From Phlebotomus papatasi (Eukaryota > Arthropoda > Insecta > Diptera > Psychodidae), in NCBI RefSeq assembly GCF_024763615.1, contig NC_077224.1, positions 15,655,078 through 15,719,077 on the forward strand: a stretch of DNA of 64,000 bases, given 5' to 3'. This document shows, piece after piece, positions 53,801-63,283 of this stretch (within the stretch, counting starts at the first letter, position 1; each line of letters begins with the position of its first letter). The notes beneath the pieces are model-generated. The model saw nothing but the letters and a program-made list of their open reading frames with translations. It was not told the DNA's origin and searched no databases. The translations under genes and the position numbers were made by a program.

Positions 53801-56784
53801 GGCTAAACCTCTCTGAAGACGGTCTTAGTCTTTTATTACTCCGAGAGATATGTTGTTCCTGGGACCGAGATCTACAACTGGTGAAAATTTGGTGGTCGTC
53901 CGACGTTCGGGTAACGAGATATTCAATTTTTCCGAAAAAAATGTACACAGACAGCATAGGAAATCGCCAACTTTAAATGGCTCTCCTGAAAAGTTGTCAT
54001 TCTGAGATAGCATAGTATGGAATGGAAGCGTTGACATGTCTTCATGAAATACTCCTAGGGATATTTCTATTTGATGTTCCATAATGTCAAATGAAAATCA
54101 TATCGACTGAAGTATATTCTTAAATCAAAAACATTCAATTGTGAGTGTTTTTAAACACACTTCTGTTCGCTTGATACATAATCTCAAGAATTTTTGTGTT
54201 TGTGCACAGAGAGAGGTGACAATCAGAACTAGTGACTCCCAATTCCACAAGTTTCACCCAAATAGAGACAAGAAAAAATTTCTGCCTCCACCCAGGCTTG
54301 AACTGGGAGCCTTTAGCTCCCAGAAATGCACTTTACTTTACTTTTAGAATGCACTACACTTAAGCATATACTTCAGTCGAGATAAAATTTTACATTGAAA
54401 AAGAGTAATAGGTACATCGAAAGTTTGAAAAAAATGTATAAAATATTTACCCATCTCTGTTGAGGAAGCTCTTTGCCTGGGAGTATGCACAGAAATAAAT
54501 GGCTCTCGATGGAGCAACACCCACGATATTTGGTCCTAGACCCTTAAAAAGTGCCCTCGGACCTTCTGACTGTATAATGTGCCTGAAAAGACAGAGAAGC
54601 AAATGCATTTTAACCAGGGAAAAAAAGCTCTCCAAAGGAGTTTGACTTCATCAAGAGGAAATAAATATTTTTCTTCTTCTTTTTTTTTGGACATAAAGAA
54701 AAAAATATATATTGCAATTGAAAAGAAATGAGACGTGAGTAAAATGCGACGACTTTTTTTTTTGCAGCCACAACAAATCATACCAGAGACACAAAAAGGG
54801 AGGAAGAGGAGGATGAAAGCATGCAAAATTGTGCCACGAAGGGAATTGATGATATTCTCCATGGATGATCCCCCTGCATTCCACGAACAGAAGATCCTCT
54901 CTTCTCCTTTCGCCTTCATCGCACGATGCATAAGCTTCTCCTTGAAAGACAAGTGCGTCTTGAGAGAAAAACAAAAAGTCCTCTGATATGATTAAAAAAA
55001 AGCACATATTGGGCATTTTCAAAAGAAAAAAAAAAACATTATCATAATCAAAAAAACTAAATTGCAGAGTTATTTTTTGCGGTCAAAGTTCTCTTAATAA
55101 AACACGTTAGATGATTCAAAGAAAATTTTCATCACACATTCACCTCAAAACGCGCTTTTTGGCCAGGCAATTTAGTGTATCTCTCTCTCTTGTTGCTCTT
55201 GTGATTAGAAATCTCGCACAAATACATTCACATTGGAAAAGAACCTCCCGTTTTTGGGAAGATTCCACGCAATGTTATCACCAGAAAAAATTTTGTGACA
55301 TGATGAATGAGCGATACATTTTGTACTTTAGAAGAAATGAAAAGCATGTTACAAAATAATTTTCATCGAATTGACGTTAAAGGCCTAATTAGAAAGTTTG
55401 TTTACAAACAACCAACACAAAACATGCTTTTGGAAAGCTCTTCGTTTATTTTCTTTTTGCAAAAGATATCGTCAGTTTTTTTTTTTAAATCCCCGCAGAA
55501 GCCCCAAAATATTTCCAATTCTGTGGATGAGAGATCACTTCCACTCAAATCGCGCTCTTCCCCAATGACATCCTCAATGTGAAAATGATTAGAAATATTC
55601 AGCGAAAAAGTACGCGTGGAAATTGAGAATTGACCACGGAAAAACCTTGAAAAATTACTCTCAAAAAAATATACAGGGCGTTCACATACGGAAGAGTAGT
55701 AATTATTAGTTATTCTAAAAATAAATTAATTTTTCCCCAAGCAATTGTTAGGCAAAAAAACCTGAACTCAATTATCTCTTTGAGACGAGTTTGAATTTGA
55801 AGAAGCATATGCATGCACTGCAGGAAGTATTCTTATTCTGAGAAAGTGATACCAACGCCACTAGCGGTGTTTGCTTAAACTTTGAATGTCCAAAAAGTTA
55901 AGGTTATTGAATAATTGCTGAATTATTTAGAAAAAAAAAATAATGAAAAAAATATGATAACAAAATAGATGATAAAGCGTCCCAGCTTTGCGGAATGCTC
56001 GAACTCATGAGATAGAGTTCTCTTTGAATTATCTTATCACGAGAGTTTTTGTCCATAAAAATTTACTTCCGTTTACTCCACAAATTTAAGCAAATCAATT
56101 GACAAATAAGCCCTCTAAATAGGTTCAACTTCGACCTTCGAAAACGTTTTCGACATCGAATTTTCGAATTCTCGAAAATCGCTGGAGCTCTTTTCGAGAA
56201 AAACCCGAAGAAAAATATGGTTTTGGAGGGGATATTAGGATGTTAAAGGAATACTAGTCGTATTGGGACGTCACCGAAGACCAAAAGTCGATATTTTTTA
56301 CCGTTTAGCCTCTACATCGAAAAAATTTATACGAACAATATATGAAAATTTTCGAACGAAATAATTTCATTACCGATTGAGTTCTATTCAGTTGGTTTGG
56401 AAATATACACAGAAAAAAATATTTTCTAAAAATGTTCGTAAATGTTTGTGAATTCCTTTGGGTGAGTTACGAAATGCTCGTGAATCGTATAACCCACAGA
56501 CATGTTCGTAAAAGTTTGTACTTTTTTCACAAACATTGTTCGTAACATGATCATTTGACAAACATTTTTTGTACTTTTACAAACATTTTTTCGTAAATGT
56601 TCGTAAACACACAAGAAATGTTCGTAAAATTTTGTCATTTATTCGTAAATGTTTGTTTTCCTGTCGAACATTTTACGAACATTTACGAACAAATGACAAA
56701 ATTTTACGAACATTTTTTGTGTGTTTACAAACATTTACGAACAAATGTTTATAAAAGTACAAAAAATGTTCGTCAAATGATGAT

Positions 56785-56822
<38 letters not shown>

Positions 56823-59742
56823 CTATGGGTCGGTTATATTCCTTGCGGAACCGCTGCACCCAGGCCACTTATTTGGGCCCATTATGCACTCCCCATTCTC
56901 CTGTTCTATCTTAACCCCCAAGGCGAGTAAACCTGCTCCATATCACAGTGCTCTGTGTGCGTTCTGATACACACAGTACCGCTTTATATCACGGTAAACC
57001 AACCTTGGTTTGTGGATCTGGGCAGTGAATGAGTATTTGTATTCGACTGAACTCTGCATGTCGAAACTTATTTCCTATACCAACCTCTCTTTTTTAGGCG
57101 GTTCATTGTCAATGTATTGACATTACTTTTCCATTCATTCACTGGACGAATTCGAGACTATTACAGCAGCTGAAAAATCTGCAGCTGCCTAGTCTCGAAC
57201 CCTCGACCTCACAGTCACAGAGCCACTGCTCTATCCACTGATCCACTGAGGCCCCAATGATGATGTTACGAACAATGTTTGTGAAAAAAGAACATGTTTG
57301 TGGGTTATACGATTCACGAGTATTTCGTAACTCCCCCATAGGAATTCACAAACATTTACAAACATTTTTACAAAATATTTTTTGTCTGTGTAAAGACTTT
57401 CAAAAAGTCAAATTTAAGTAAATCGGTTGAGAAATAAGTCCTCCGGAATTGTTTAACTTTGACCTTCGAACATTTTTCAACATCGAATCTTCCAATTTTC
57501 TGAAATCGGTGGAGTCCTTTTAGAGAGACAGAGAGAAAACCAAAAAAAATATGAGTTTGGAGGGGTTAAAGAGAATGAAAGAAATTTACTAGAGTTATGC
57601 GGGTGTCATCGAAGACCGGAAGTCGATATTTCTCACCGTTTACCCTCTGAATTGAAAAAGTATATACAACCAATATATCAAAATTTTCGAACGAAATAAG
57701 TCATTTACAATTATTTTATCGATTCATTGCCAATTGAGTCCGGTGCAGTCCAGTTGAAAATTTGAAGACTGTTCCAAAAACTCCAAATTTCGGCAAATCG
57801 ATTGAGGAATAATCCCTCCAAAGTGATTTAATTTTGACATTCGAAAATTCGATATAGATATATTTTCCAGTCTCATCACTGGAGCCATTTTCGAGAAAAA
57901 AACCTATAGGAGATGGTTTGGAGGAGTTGGAGAGGTTGAGGGATAATCATCTCAAGATAATGTTTTTTTTATTAGGGGTCACCGAAGACTAGAAACTGAT
58001 ATCTCTTACCGTTTAAGATCCAGTTTTGCGACTGATTCGAAAAAAAAACGGACTGTCTCTACTGTTATATCTTTGAGTTCGAGCAATAAAATAAATCAGT
58101 AGGGCAGACTGGGGCAAAAAGTCACAAAGTGGATATTTTATTTTTTTTAACAATCTACCCGCCCGATCACCTCCAAAATTTCTAATTAGCACAGTTTTAT
58201 AGGAAACTTACCGCTCTACAACTTTGTGAAAGTAATTTTCCTCTATTTTGTAAGGAAATAGGTTTATCGAGCCAATTTCTAAAAGGTAATTTTGTGACCA
58301 TTCTCAAAAATGATGGGGCAAATAGTACCAGACATTGGGTATTATCATATTTTGATTCGCTTCATTACGGGCTTTCGTAAATTTAAAAAAAAACTGGAGG
58401 ACATATTTTCATAGAAAATTTATTCATCTACACCTTTGTAAAACACCGTTTTCTCTGCGAGAAAAGTGAAAAAAACGAGAAAAGCGATTTTCAAGCTATT
58501 TTAGAAAAAAAACACACAAAAGACTGCAAATCGTTTGACCAATGCAAACAACAAGCGGCGAGACATGATACGTTTCTTTTCGCCGTGAGACATCAGAAAT
58601 TGCTTCGCTTTTTTGTTACTTTTTGTTCTATACCTTTTGTTACTTTTTACCCCAAGTGACCATTTTCAATAAAAGGATTTCTGGAGAAAAGAACTTTTGT
58701 GAAATTCTAAAATAGATAGCGGATTCGTATTCAAAAAATCCAAATTATTTAGAAAATATTCGCCATTGCATCAATTTTGGAAAATAAGTAGGTAATAATT
58801 GTTATCTTTTGCAAGGAAAATATTTGAAAAATAGGGCAAAAAATTTCGATATTTTTTATTTTCTAAATTCCTTGTTGGAATTCTAAGAAACTTACGACAT
58901 TGAAGAAGGTCCATAGAGGCTATCTATAGAAAAAAAAATTGAGCCGCTATCTTTTTTACCTTGGAAGATATTGAATTTTGAATTTTACGATTTGTGACTT
59001 TTTGCCCCAGTCTCATCTATCGAAAGTTAGCCTACTCACCGCTAGGGGCGCAGTTATCGTATCACCCACAATTTGCTAAGGATTTGCATAACACAAATGC
59101 TTCGTAATGATCCAAAAACACAATTTAAGTTTTTTTTAGCTCGATTTAAAGTTCAAATTTCTTATTTAAACAAAAAATATTCAAATTCTTGTTCTAGTTT
59201 CACCCTGCATCGAGAACAAATGGAAAATTTAGTTTAACACAATAGAAAAAAAATGAGTGCATCTCTCACACCTTCCCCTCTAAGAATGTTTTTAGCAATT
59301 AGCATCTGAGTGATTCTACGAATAATCACAAATCAATTAGCAAATACATGTTGAATTCACAAAGCGCCAAATTTTACGGACATCACTGGATGAAAGACAT
59401 ATAAATTGCTTTGGCAAATAATCTCCCTCTCTCTCTCTCTTTATCACAATTATCGTGATTTTTTTTAATTCTCGTCTTTTCTCCCCATCTCTCCCTCTTC
59501 TTTTTCAAATGCTCCAATATAGTACACAGAGGACACACAAAAAGCATAAAAATAAAAATAAAAAATTGTACAAAATGCTCCAAGAAAAAGAGCAATACAA
59601 CAACAAAAAATTAACAGAGAATGATGAAATTTGAGTGATGAAAAAAATTGGATGAGTTTGTTGGAAAAACTTACTTGATACACTGCATAATACTCATTGA
59701 TTTCGCTGACGATGAGATTCCACATGATGAAATAGCAATAAT
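38748..59742 (-). CDS. Rim2: Rim2 / SLC25A33-36 mitochondrial pyrimidine-nucleotide carrier, 5' end outside window
   Basis: This carrier exchanges pyrimidine (deoxy)nucleotides across the inner mitochondrial membrane and supports mitochondrial DNA and RNA synthesis. Five minus-strand exons (59742-59675, 54582-54451, 51573-51300, 51215-50998, 38895-38748) total 840 bases with matching phases, giving 279 residues and TGA. Visible carrier features are EGPRALFKGLGPN and PSRAIYFCAY (helix 2), the second signature NPIWFVKTRLQL, GFYKGITASYFGISETVIHFVIYE (helix 4), the third signature YPHEVARTRLREE, and GLATQLVRQIPNTAIMMTTYE (helix 6). Trp in place of the acidic residue in the second signature (PIWxxKTR) is typical of the nucleotide/NAD/folate carrier branch. 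The first repeat, with its own PLEVVKTR-type signature, and the start codon must lie to the right of the window. Introns are 12.1 kb, 84 bases, 2.9 kb and 5.1 kb, full of transposon remnants. Confidence 0.93.
39057..40555. mobile_element. Possible outer inverted-repeat element (CCTTAACCCTTTAA ends)
   Basis: CCTTAACCCTTTAAGGACGA at 39057 faces TCGTCGTTAAAGGGTTAAGG ending at 40555; 17 of the first 18 bases pair. The 1.5-kb span encloses the element at 39119-40088, which would then be a nested insertion. The termini are short and AT-rich, so the boundaries are tentative. Confidence 0.4.
39119..40088. mobile_element. TA-flanked inverted-repeat element with internal tandem repeats (CACGGTAAAAA ends)
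   Basis: The ends CACGGTAAAAAC and TTTTTTTACCGTG are inverted and flanked by TA. Inside, the phrase GTGTCCGTGGACGAG occurs near 39479, 39931 and 40031, each followed by TTTGGAACAAAT-like sequence and a TTACTNATATGGG-type word, giving units of about 100 bases. Other parts carry these words inverted. No transposase frame is apparent; the 110- and 139-codon frames crossing it follow the repeats. Confidence 0.65.
41814..42151. mobile_element. Inverted pair of Penelope-like terminal fragments
   Basis: Arms of about 140 bases (41814-41955 and 42011-42151) are inverted copies that begin with ACTTTAAAAATTCCGTTCTT and enclose a spacer of about 55 bases. The right arm ends in the order CTGATGA, stem, CGAAACGTCGTAGAAG, characteristic of hammerhead-bearing Penelope-like retroelement termini, which can occur in inverted arrangement. 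No reverse transcriptase is present, so this is a remnant or a non-autonomous derivative. Confidence 0.65.
42064..42115 (+). ncRNA. Type I hammerhead ribozyme candidate (minimal stem III)
   Basis: The core CTGATGA (42075-42081) is followed by stem II GAGGA/TCCTC (42083-42087 with 42094-42098, loop CAACAA) and GAAA (42099-42102). Then ACGT (42102-42105), a self-complementary stem III typical of dimer-active minimal hammerheads, and C42106 as the predicted cleavage residue. Stem I pairs TAC (42072-42074) with GTA (42107-42109), and beyond an internal loop TTC (42067-42069) with GAA. The mirrored left arm (core at 41884-41890, minus strand) reads CTGTTGA, which changes an invariant A, and has a stem II mismatch, so it should be inactive. 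Confidence 0.75.
43416..44487. mobile_element. Inverted-repeat element with TAGGGGAA ends
   Basis: TAGGGGAAATGCTTATAATT at 43416 faces a complementary end finishing CACTTCCCCTA at 44487; about 23 of 27 terminal bases pair. The interior repeats the word GTCCAAAATAAGA or its complement several times. No transposase is seen. It shares its terminal octamer with the foldback elements at 53195 and 60746. Confidence 0.6.
45690..45835. repeat. Dispersed fragment of the ~370-bp repeat family
   Basis: The words GGGGTCATCGAAGACTGGAA and ATATCTCTTACCGTTTGAA match the units at 56082-58030 in the same order, preceded by a comparable G-rich GAGGGGGAAAA stretch. This is a lone copy about 10 kb away from the tandem cluster. 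Confidence 0.6.
46196..47060. mobile_element. Dispersed element, copy 1 (GGGTAAAT ends)
   Basis: This 865-base stretch begins GGGTAAATTAAGCTAATTC and ends GGACATTTACCC, giving short inverted termini. It recurs in the same orientation at 51629-52428 with scattered substitutions and small deletions. No reading frame is preserved between copies. This copy keeps both termini. Confidence 0.75.
48523..48671. mobile_element. Small foldback MITE (TGCCCAGCGCACAATAA ends)
   Basis: TGCCCAGCGCACAATAA at the left faces the complement of TGCCCAACGCACAATAA at the right, flanked by TAA/TA. The arms extend through TTTGTAAAYATGTTTT, leaving a centre of about 50 bases. Confidence 0.7.
49430..50540. mobile_element. 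Tc1/mariner-like element with long inverted repeats
   Basis: TACAGTAGGTGTCAAAAATT at 49430 faces a complementary end at 50540 (mirror TACAGTACGTGTCAAAAGTT), with TA at both outer edges. Inverted similarity continues for well over 100 bases on each side, including the mirrored words TTTCGTGTAATCCGTAGATC and GCAAATTAGT. The 1.1-kb length would suit a deleted or foldback Tc1-like element. I found no transposase with a DDE/D pattern. Confidence 0.7.
50998..51215 (-). CDS. Rim2: Rim2 exon: helix 5 and third carrier signature
   Basis: The 218-base exon encodes IELRTAHPTEAKTSRDFVEF, MLAGAISKTIASCVAYPHEV and ARTRLREEGTKYRSFWQTLA, ending WREEGRRGIY plus two bases. It is separated from the preceding exon by only 84 bases. 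The acceptor is TGGGATAG, with the pyrimidine run slightly upstream, and the donor is GTTAGT. Confidence 0.92.
51300..51573 (-). CDS. Rim2: Rim2 exon: helices 3-4 and second carrier signature
   Basis: The 274-base exon runs from IIPPDSPVVHILSASCAG through NPIWFVKTRLQL to IYEALKRKL. It begins with the last base of the Gly codon and ends in phase 0 at a GTACGA donor, slightly non-consensus. Confidence 0.93.
51629..52428. mobile_element. Dispersed element, copy 2 (GGGTAAAT left end)
   Basis: It shares the opening GGGTAAATTAAGCTAATTC and the closing GGACATTTACC with 46196-47060 and has the same internal order of words. It is about 65 bases shorter, mainly by loss near 51830. It lies in the 2.9-kb Rim2 intron. 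Confidence 0.75.
52595..52807. mobile_element. Foldback MITE (ATTATCGACTTTTCTTTG ends)
   Basis: The left arm runs ATTATCGACTTTTCTTTG ... GACTGCTTGGTGGTTTTA, and the right arm is its complement with few differences, enclosing about 90 bases. It is located in the 2.9-kb Rim2 intron. Confidence 0.75.
53195..53412. mobile_element. Foldback MITE (TAGGGGAAAGTACTCTCC ends)
   Basis: TAGGGGAAAGTACTCTCCCT and the following CGAACGTTCATRCTTT are mirrored at the right end with few mismatches. The arms are about 80 bases and the centre is a short AT-rich loop. A related single arm lies at 63074-63150. Confidence 0.8.
54233..54350 (-). repeat. Possible tRNA-derived SINE fragment (B-box-like)
   Basis: On the minus strand, CCCAGTTCAAGCCTGGG forms a T-arm-like hairpin with a B-box-like GTTCAAGCC, preceded by GGGAGCTAAAGGCTCCC, a second hairpin. 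The two hairpins share the CCC, so this is not a tRNA gene. I see neither a poly(A) tail nor target duplications. Confidence 0.3.
54451..54582 (-). CDS. Rim2: Rim2 exon: matrix helix h12 and transmembrane helix 2
   Basis: A 132-base exon, entered after two bases of a codon, encodes HIIQSEGPRALFKGLGPN, IVGVAPSRAIYFCAYSQAKS and FLNRDG. The acceptor is CTTTTCAG and the donor is GTAAAT. The split Gly codon joins cleanly to the next exon. Confidence 0.92.
54583..56081 (-). other. Rim2 intron stretch without recognisable feature
   Basis: This is AT-rich sequence with short A and T runs. Several frames of 80-138 codons cross it on both strands, but none resembles a known protein or carries splice-consistent continuation. 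Confidence 0.6.
56406..57392. mobile_element. Foldback element made of ACGAACATTT words, interrupted by a SINE
   Basis: The ends ACACAGAAAAAAATATTTTC and the complement of ACACAGACAAAAAATATTTT are inverted with TA at both edges. The interior is saturated with GTTCGTAAATGTTTGT and its complement, so it folds on itself at several scales. Removing the SINE and one target copy leaves about 506 bases. Frames rich in TNIYEHF and VRKH come from these words. Confidence 0.8.
56786..57255 (-). mobile_element. tRNA-derived SINE with poly(A) tail and target-site duplication
   Basis: On the minus strand the element opens GGGGCCTCAGTGGATCAGTG and contains an A-box-like AGTGGATAGAGCAGTGG and a B box GGTTCGAGAC. 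It ends in 37 A residues (plus-strand T run 56786-56822). The sequence AATGATGATGT flanks it at 56776-56786 and 57256-57266, a clear target-site duplication. The long, uninterrupted tail suggests a fairly recent insertion. Confidence 0.85.
58106..59013. mobile_element. MITE-like element (AGACTGGGGCAAAAAGTCAC ends)
   Basis: AGACTGGGGCAAAAAGTCAC at the left is mirrored exactly at the right, and the match extends to 23 bases. The 908-base interior is AT-rich and repeats GGGGCAAA-related and TACTTTTTGCCCCA-like words. No transposase is visible. Confidence 0.75.
59014..59674 (-). other. Rim2 intron stretch with CT microsatellite
   Basis: A CT dinucleotide run lies at about 59427-59441. The rest is AT-rich with no recognisable gene. 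Confidence 0.6.
59675..59742 (-). CDS. Rim2: Rim2 exon (linker between carrier helix 1 and helix 2 regions)
   Basis: This 68-base exon, phase 0 in and two bases out, reads IIAISSCGISSSAKSMSIMQ, then CI and a split Lys codon. It matches the linker that precedes the (H)IxQxEGPRALFKG segment in fly Rim2. The acceptor is TTTTTTTTCAG and the donor is GTAAGT. It would be missed by length-based gene finding. Confidence 0.85.
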
Positions 59743-60745
59743 CTGAAAAAAAAGAAAGGTCATGTCTTTCAATTAATAAATTTCCATTTCCTTTTGTTTA
59801 AATTTAGCATCACAATATCGTATGTTTGTTGACTTTAACTCTTTTTAATGCACCCAAAGAAATATGCAAATTATCTTCAATTAGGCCAATTGAACTGTCT
59901 TGGACTCCTCTCCCTGGGCATGGGAGAGTTTTTTTCTTCTGAAGAATAGAATGCGTGTGTTAGACAGTGTCTGGCCCAAAAATATTGATCCAACTTTATA
60001 ATTTACATTATTTTCATCGCTTTTATGACCTTTTAATTGCCCGACATTTGTGATATGAATGTCAGAAAATAGTAACTTTGTTCTAATTAATTAATTCAAA
60101 TGACTGAAAGAGAAATGAATGAGAAAATTCACCTTTAAATGCCTTAATGTTAGGTTGTCCTACAATTTTTTTATCGTCTACCTTAACACGTTATTTTAAT
60201 AATAAAACTCTACATTTTGAAAAAGAAAAAAGATTAATAAACTTAGTCATTTTCCCAATAAAATATGTACATATTTAAATAGTTTATAGTCCTGACAAAG
60301 AAAGATTAATCTAAATAGATCAAAGGTCTGTGCACATTTTTTTTTACACTGAATGCGACTGTTGATAAAGAGTTACAATCTGATACAAGTTCATCAACTC
60401 CAGAAGTTGAATTTCACCAATTTAACAATTATCTTTTGCAATGATTAATTGGACTGTTTGTTCTTATTCATCATTATTAACCCTTCAATGATTTTTTTCA
60501 CATCATTTGATAGCTCACAAAATGCATATGCTTCATGCAAATTATTAGGAATTTATATGAGCGATTTCAGCGCCACAACCGGTCATCAGGTAAACTTTGA
60601 ATGTAAATAAATTGTAAAGGAGTTACTGGAAGTCAAGAATACTGAAAGTCAGCAAAGAACTGGCATATTGTGACAAAGAAGTCTCCGGAAAAAAGATTCG
60701 AGTTTATTTTCACTGGCTGTTAATAGCTACAACAGCTACAACCAC
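59743..60745 (-). other. Rim2 intron stretch without recognisable feature
   Basis: The acceptor of exon 59675-59742 ends here. I found no sequence encoding the first carrier repeat on the minus strand between this point and the right edge, so the upstream Rim2 exons are expected beyond 64000. Confidence 0.6.
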
Positions 60746-60965
60746 TAGGGGAAAGTGCCCATGCTTGATACCATTGGAAGCTTCGTAATGACTAAATTTT
60801 CTATGTAATATAACATATATGTGACTCATCGCAACCATATTTTAAAAACTATGGGAAAGTTGCCAGTTTTTAAAATAAATTGCGAAGTCACGTTTGCCAA
60901 GAAACATAGAAAAAAATAGTCATTACGAAGCTTCCAATGATATCAAGCATGGGCACTTTCCCCTA
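60746..60965. mobile_element. Foldback MITE (TAGGGGAAAGTGCCCATGCT ends)
   Basis: TAGGGGAAAGTGCCCATGCT followed by TGATACCATTGGAAGCTTCG is mirrored at the right end with one or two changes, and continues through TAATGACTA. The 220-base element forms a nearly perfect hairpin with a central AT-rich loop. Confidence 0.85.
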
Positions 60966-61234
60966 TAACTCATAGCAAAAGTATCTGAAGACAATTAAAT
61001 AGAGGAGAAGTGACAATAAAACTGTAGAGATTAGCTAAAGAAATAAAAAAAGAGAAACATAGGGCATAAGAAAAATATAAACTGGTGGAAACTTGCCAAA
61101 TAAATGACGAAACGAGTAATAATAGAAATCCGAATTTTACGAAAATATGTCAAATTAATCAATAAATTTTTCCAAAACATTGTGATAAACTAATTGAACG
61201 ATTTAACTTACGAATAGTCATGACTACTTTAAAC

Positions 61235-61547
61235 TACAGTAGACTCTCGCAAATTCGGCTCTTTTAAGATCGGGCTACTTTTTAATTCGGGCAGCGGTTA
61301 CATTTGAAAAAAGTTTGTTGTCATTTTTCAAGTTTGATTATGATTATCAAATGAATCAAATATGCTCAAATATAGCATGGTTTGTCTTAGTTTTGATCTA
61401 ATTTTGCATTATTGAGGGATTTTCATGCAATTTACGATATATATCAGTGTGTAAACTCAATATCTATATGCACATGTCGCCCGAATTTCTGTCTAATTCG
61501 GCTGACATTTCGGTCCTATATGCCCGAATTTGAGAGAGTCTACTGTA
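61235..61547. mobile_element. Second pogo/Tigger-like MITE
   Basis: CAGTAGACTCTCGCAAATTC and the complement of the right end (CAGTAGACTCTCTCAAATTC) match at 19 of 20 bases, and TA flanks both sides. The ends differ from the element at 36648 by few bases in the first dozen, but the interiors are unrelated. No coding remnant is visible. Confidence 0.75.
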
Positions 61548-63073
61548 TATGTTTTGCATGATAAGACTCCCTGAGAAAGCTTCAATGGAAAATTATTTTA
61601 GGCCACGCCCACTCGAAAAGTTCCCAGCGAGCAAACTTAGCTCAAAAAAAAGCAGCGCTTTCAGCATATTTTTTTGCAAAATTGATCAGCTTGACCGATC
61701 AGCAGTTCTCAAACAAAAAGTGATAACTAAATCAGGATCATGACGTTTCCTATGTTTCCCATGTGTTTCCAGCGTGCCGAACAAACTTTGGAGTTTATTC
61801 GGTGTTTTCTGTCATTGTGGAATGAATTAGCAAAAAAATACAAATACAAAATAGAAGTTAATTTAATATCGAATGGGCAACCCAAAACCCCAAATTCACA
61901 ACCTACGTACTTTCGGAGATATCTCGTGAAATGTGTGCGAAAACAGGGAAAACTTTACACTAAAACTGGTCGCATTTTTCAGAGCTAATGTCATCCCCCT
62001 GAACCAAATATATGAAAATGACACTGCCTCGAAAGTGTCGATTTAAGGATAGCATAAGTCAGCTGTTAGATATGTTTTCAGCTAAATTGAAATCGGTTAG
62101 TATTTAGTAAAATTGGCAAAATTGCAATGGAAATGAGTAAATTAATGAAATACGGTGAGCATTTTCCTGTCAATGTGATTCTGCCCTTAGCTTACTCTGT
62201 TCAAATAGAGCATTATTATTACCATTTTTATTTATAGGCTCTACTCGCTAAACATTAGGCCACGCCCCAAAATCTAACTTATATAACAAAAGAAGACCCA
62301 GTAAATCTCATAATTTCCTTTAGATTTTTTTCAATGAATCCCTTGCAAAAAACCTATTAAATATTTATTTTAATATCAGTTTTAAGAGGCATGCATGCCT
62401 TTTGTATTACTGTAAAAGCCCTTTAGGCTCTACAGTTAAATTTGTAGGAATGGCTTGTCGCTAATGTCACAGTATTACTTGATAAAAAAAAAATAAAGTA
62501 ATAAATCAAGAAGGATTTTTTGAATACGCGGACTTAAATAATTTTAAATCTATATTTCATATCTTATTTTAATATTAATTTATAGTTTTCAATAAAAAAT
62601 TAAAAAATCTACAATTGTTTTTCTTAAATGTTATTCACTGGATCTTGAAACATTTTAAACAGCCAGGATTCTTTATATGTTTTTGAGGTTAGAAATTTTT
62701 AAACTTATAACAAAACCAACATTTAACTACAATTTTCCTTTTGCCTTTGTTATTTATCTCATCTGCATATTAAGAGATTCTGTTATGCGAAATATCTATT
62801 AGATTTTTTTAATAGGTGTAACATAACCTGAAATTTTTGGTATTAAATTAACCTATTGACCGATTAAAGGGCTATACGTTTTTAAGGTTATGGCAAACTA
62901 ACCTCAATTTATTCATAGCTTCTCAGATGAATAAGAATAAATTGAATTAAACTCGTACACTTTTTTCATGTTGGGACTATTTCAATCAAATTTCATCAAG
63001 TTTTAGGAATTAATGGAAAAAAAAACAGAAATTGCAAACTATTTGGAGATTCCTGGGCATATTTCTTCTGTAG
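61548..63073. other. Stretch without recognisable gene
   Basis: The phrase TTAGGCCACGCCC occurs at about 61599 and 62258 in the same orientation, which may mark a dispersed repeat. The 64- and 82-codon plus-strand frames here match nothing I recognise. Confidence 0.5.
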
Positions 63074-63150
63074 GGCAAAGTATTCTCCTTTCGAACGTTC
63101 ATGTCTTCGAATAACGTGAATTTCTCTTATCTTTCCTAGACACTTAAAAC
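63074..63150. repeat. Single arm of the 53195-type foldback MITE
   Basis: The words AGGGCAAAGTATTCTCC, CGAACGTTCATGTCTTCGAA and GTGAATTTCTCTTAT correspond in order to the left arm of the element at 53195-53412. No mirrored partner follows, so it is a half copy. Confidence 0.65.
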
Positions 63151-63283
63151 TATACCTTCCGACTGTTTTTGGTCGTTTTTCCTAGCGCTATGAAATGAAA
63201 AACTACGGTAGGATAGGATACTCAACAAATTTTCTTGAAAAAGAATAAAAAATTAAAATTAAAACACTGAAAAATATATTACA

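Larger units (their letters stand above)
56082..58030. repeat. Diverged ~370-bp tandem repeat, three units
   Basis: Units start at AAATTTAAGNAAATC-like words at 56082, 57410 and 57785. Each carries TTCGACATCGAAT-like, GGAGGGG and TCACCGAAGAC...GATATYTYTTACCGTTTA words in the same order. Unit 2 is 375 bases and unit 3 is cut short near 58030. Unit 1 is split by the foldback element at 56406-57392 and resumes exactly at 57393, which restores a length of about 341. Confidence 0.75.

Noticed and set aside
54260..54330. tRNA gene on the minus strand
   Set aside because: The anticodon-like and T-arm-like hairpins share bases, and there is no acceptor stem or D arm.
54536..55022. Minus-strand frames of 123 and 138 codons
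   Set aside because: They overlap each other and a verified Rim2 exon boundary in different frames, are low in complexity, and resemble no known protein.
56426..56914. Frames with TNIYEHF/VRKH repeats
   Set aside because: They translate the ACGAACATTT words of the foldback element, on both strands.
57139..57339. 66-codon minus-strand frame including SVDQWIEQW
   Set aside because: It reads the tRNA-derived head of the SINE, not a protein gene.
61549..61988. Adjacent plus-strand frames of 64 and 82 codons
   Set aside because: There is no recognisable domain, no splice-consistent extension, and composition like the surrounding intron.
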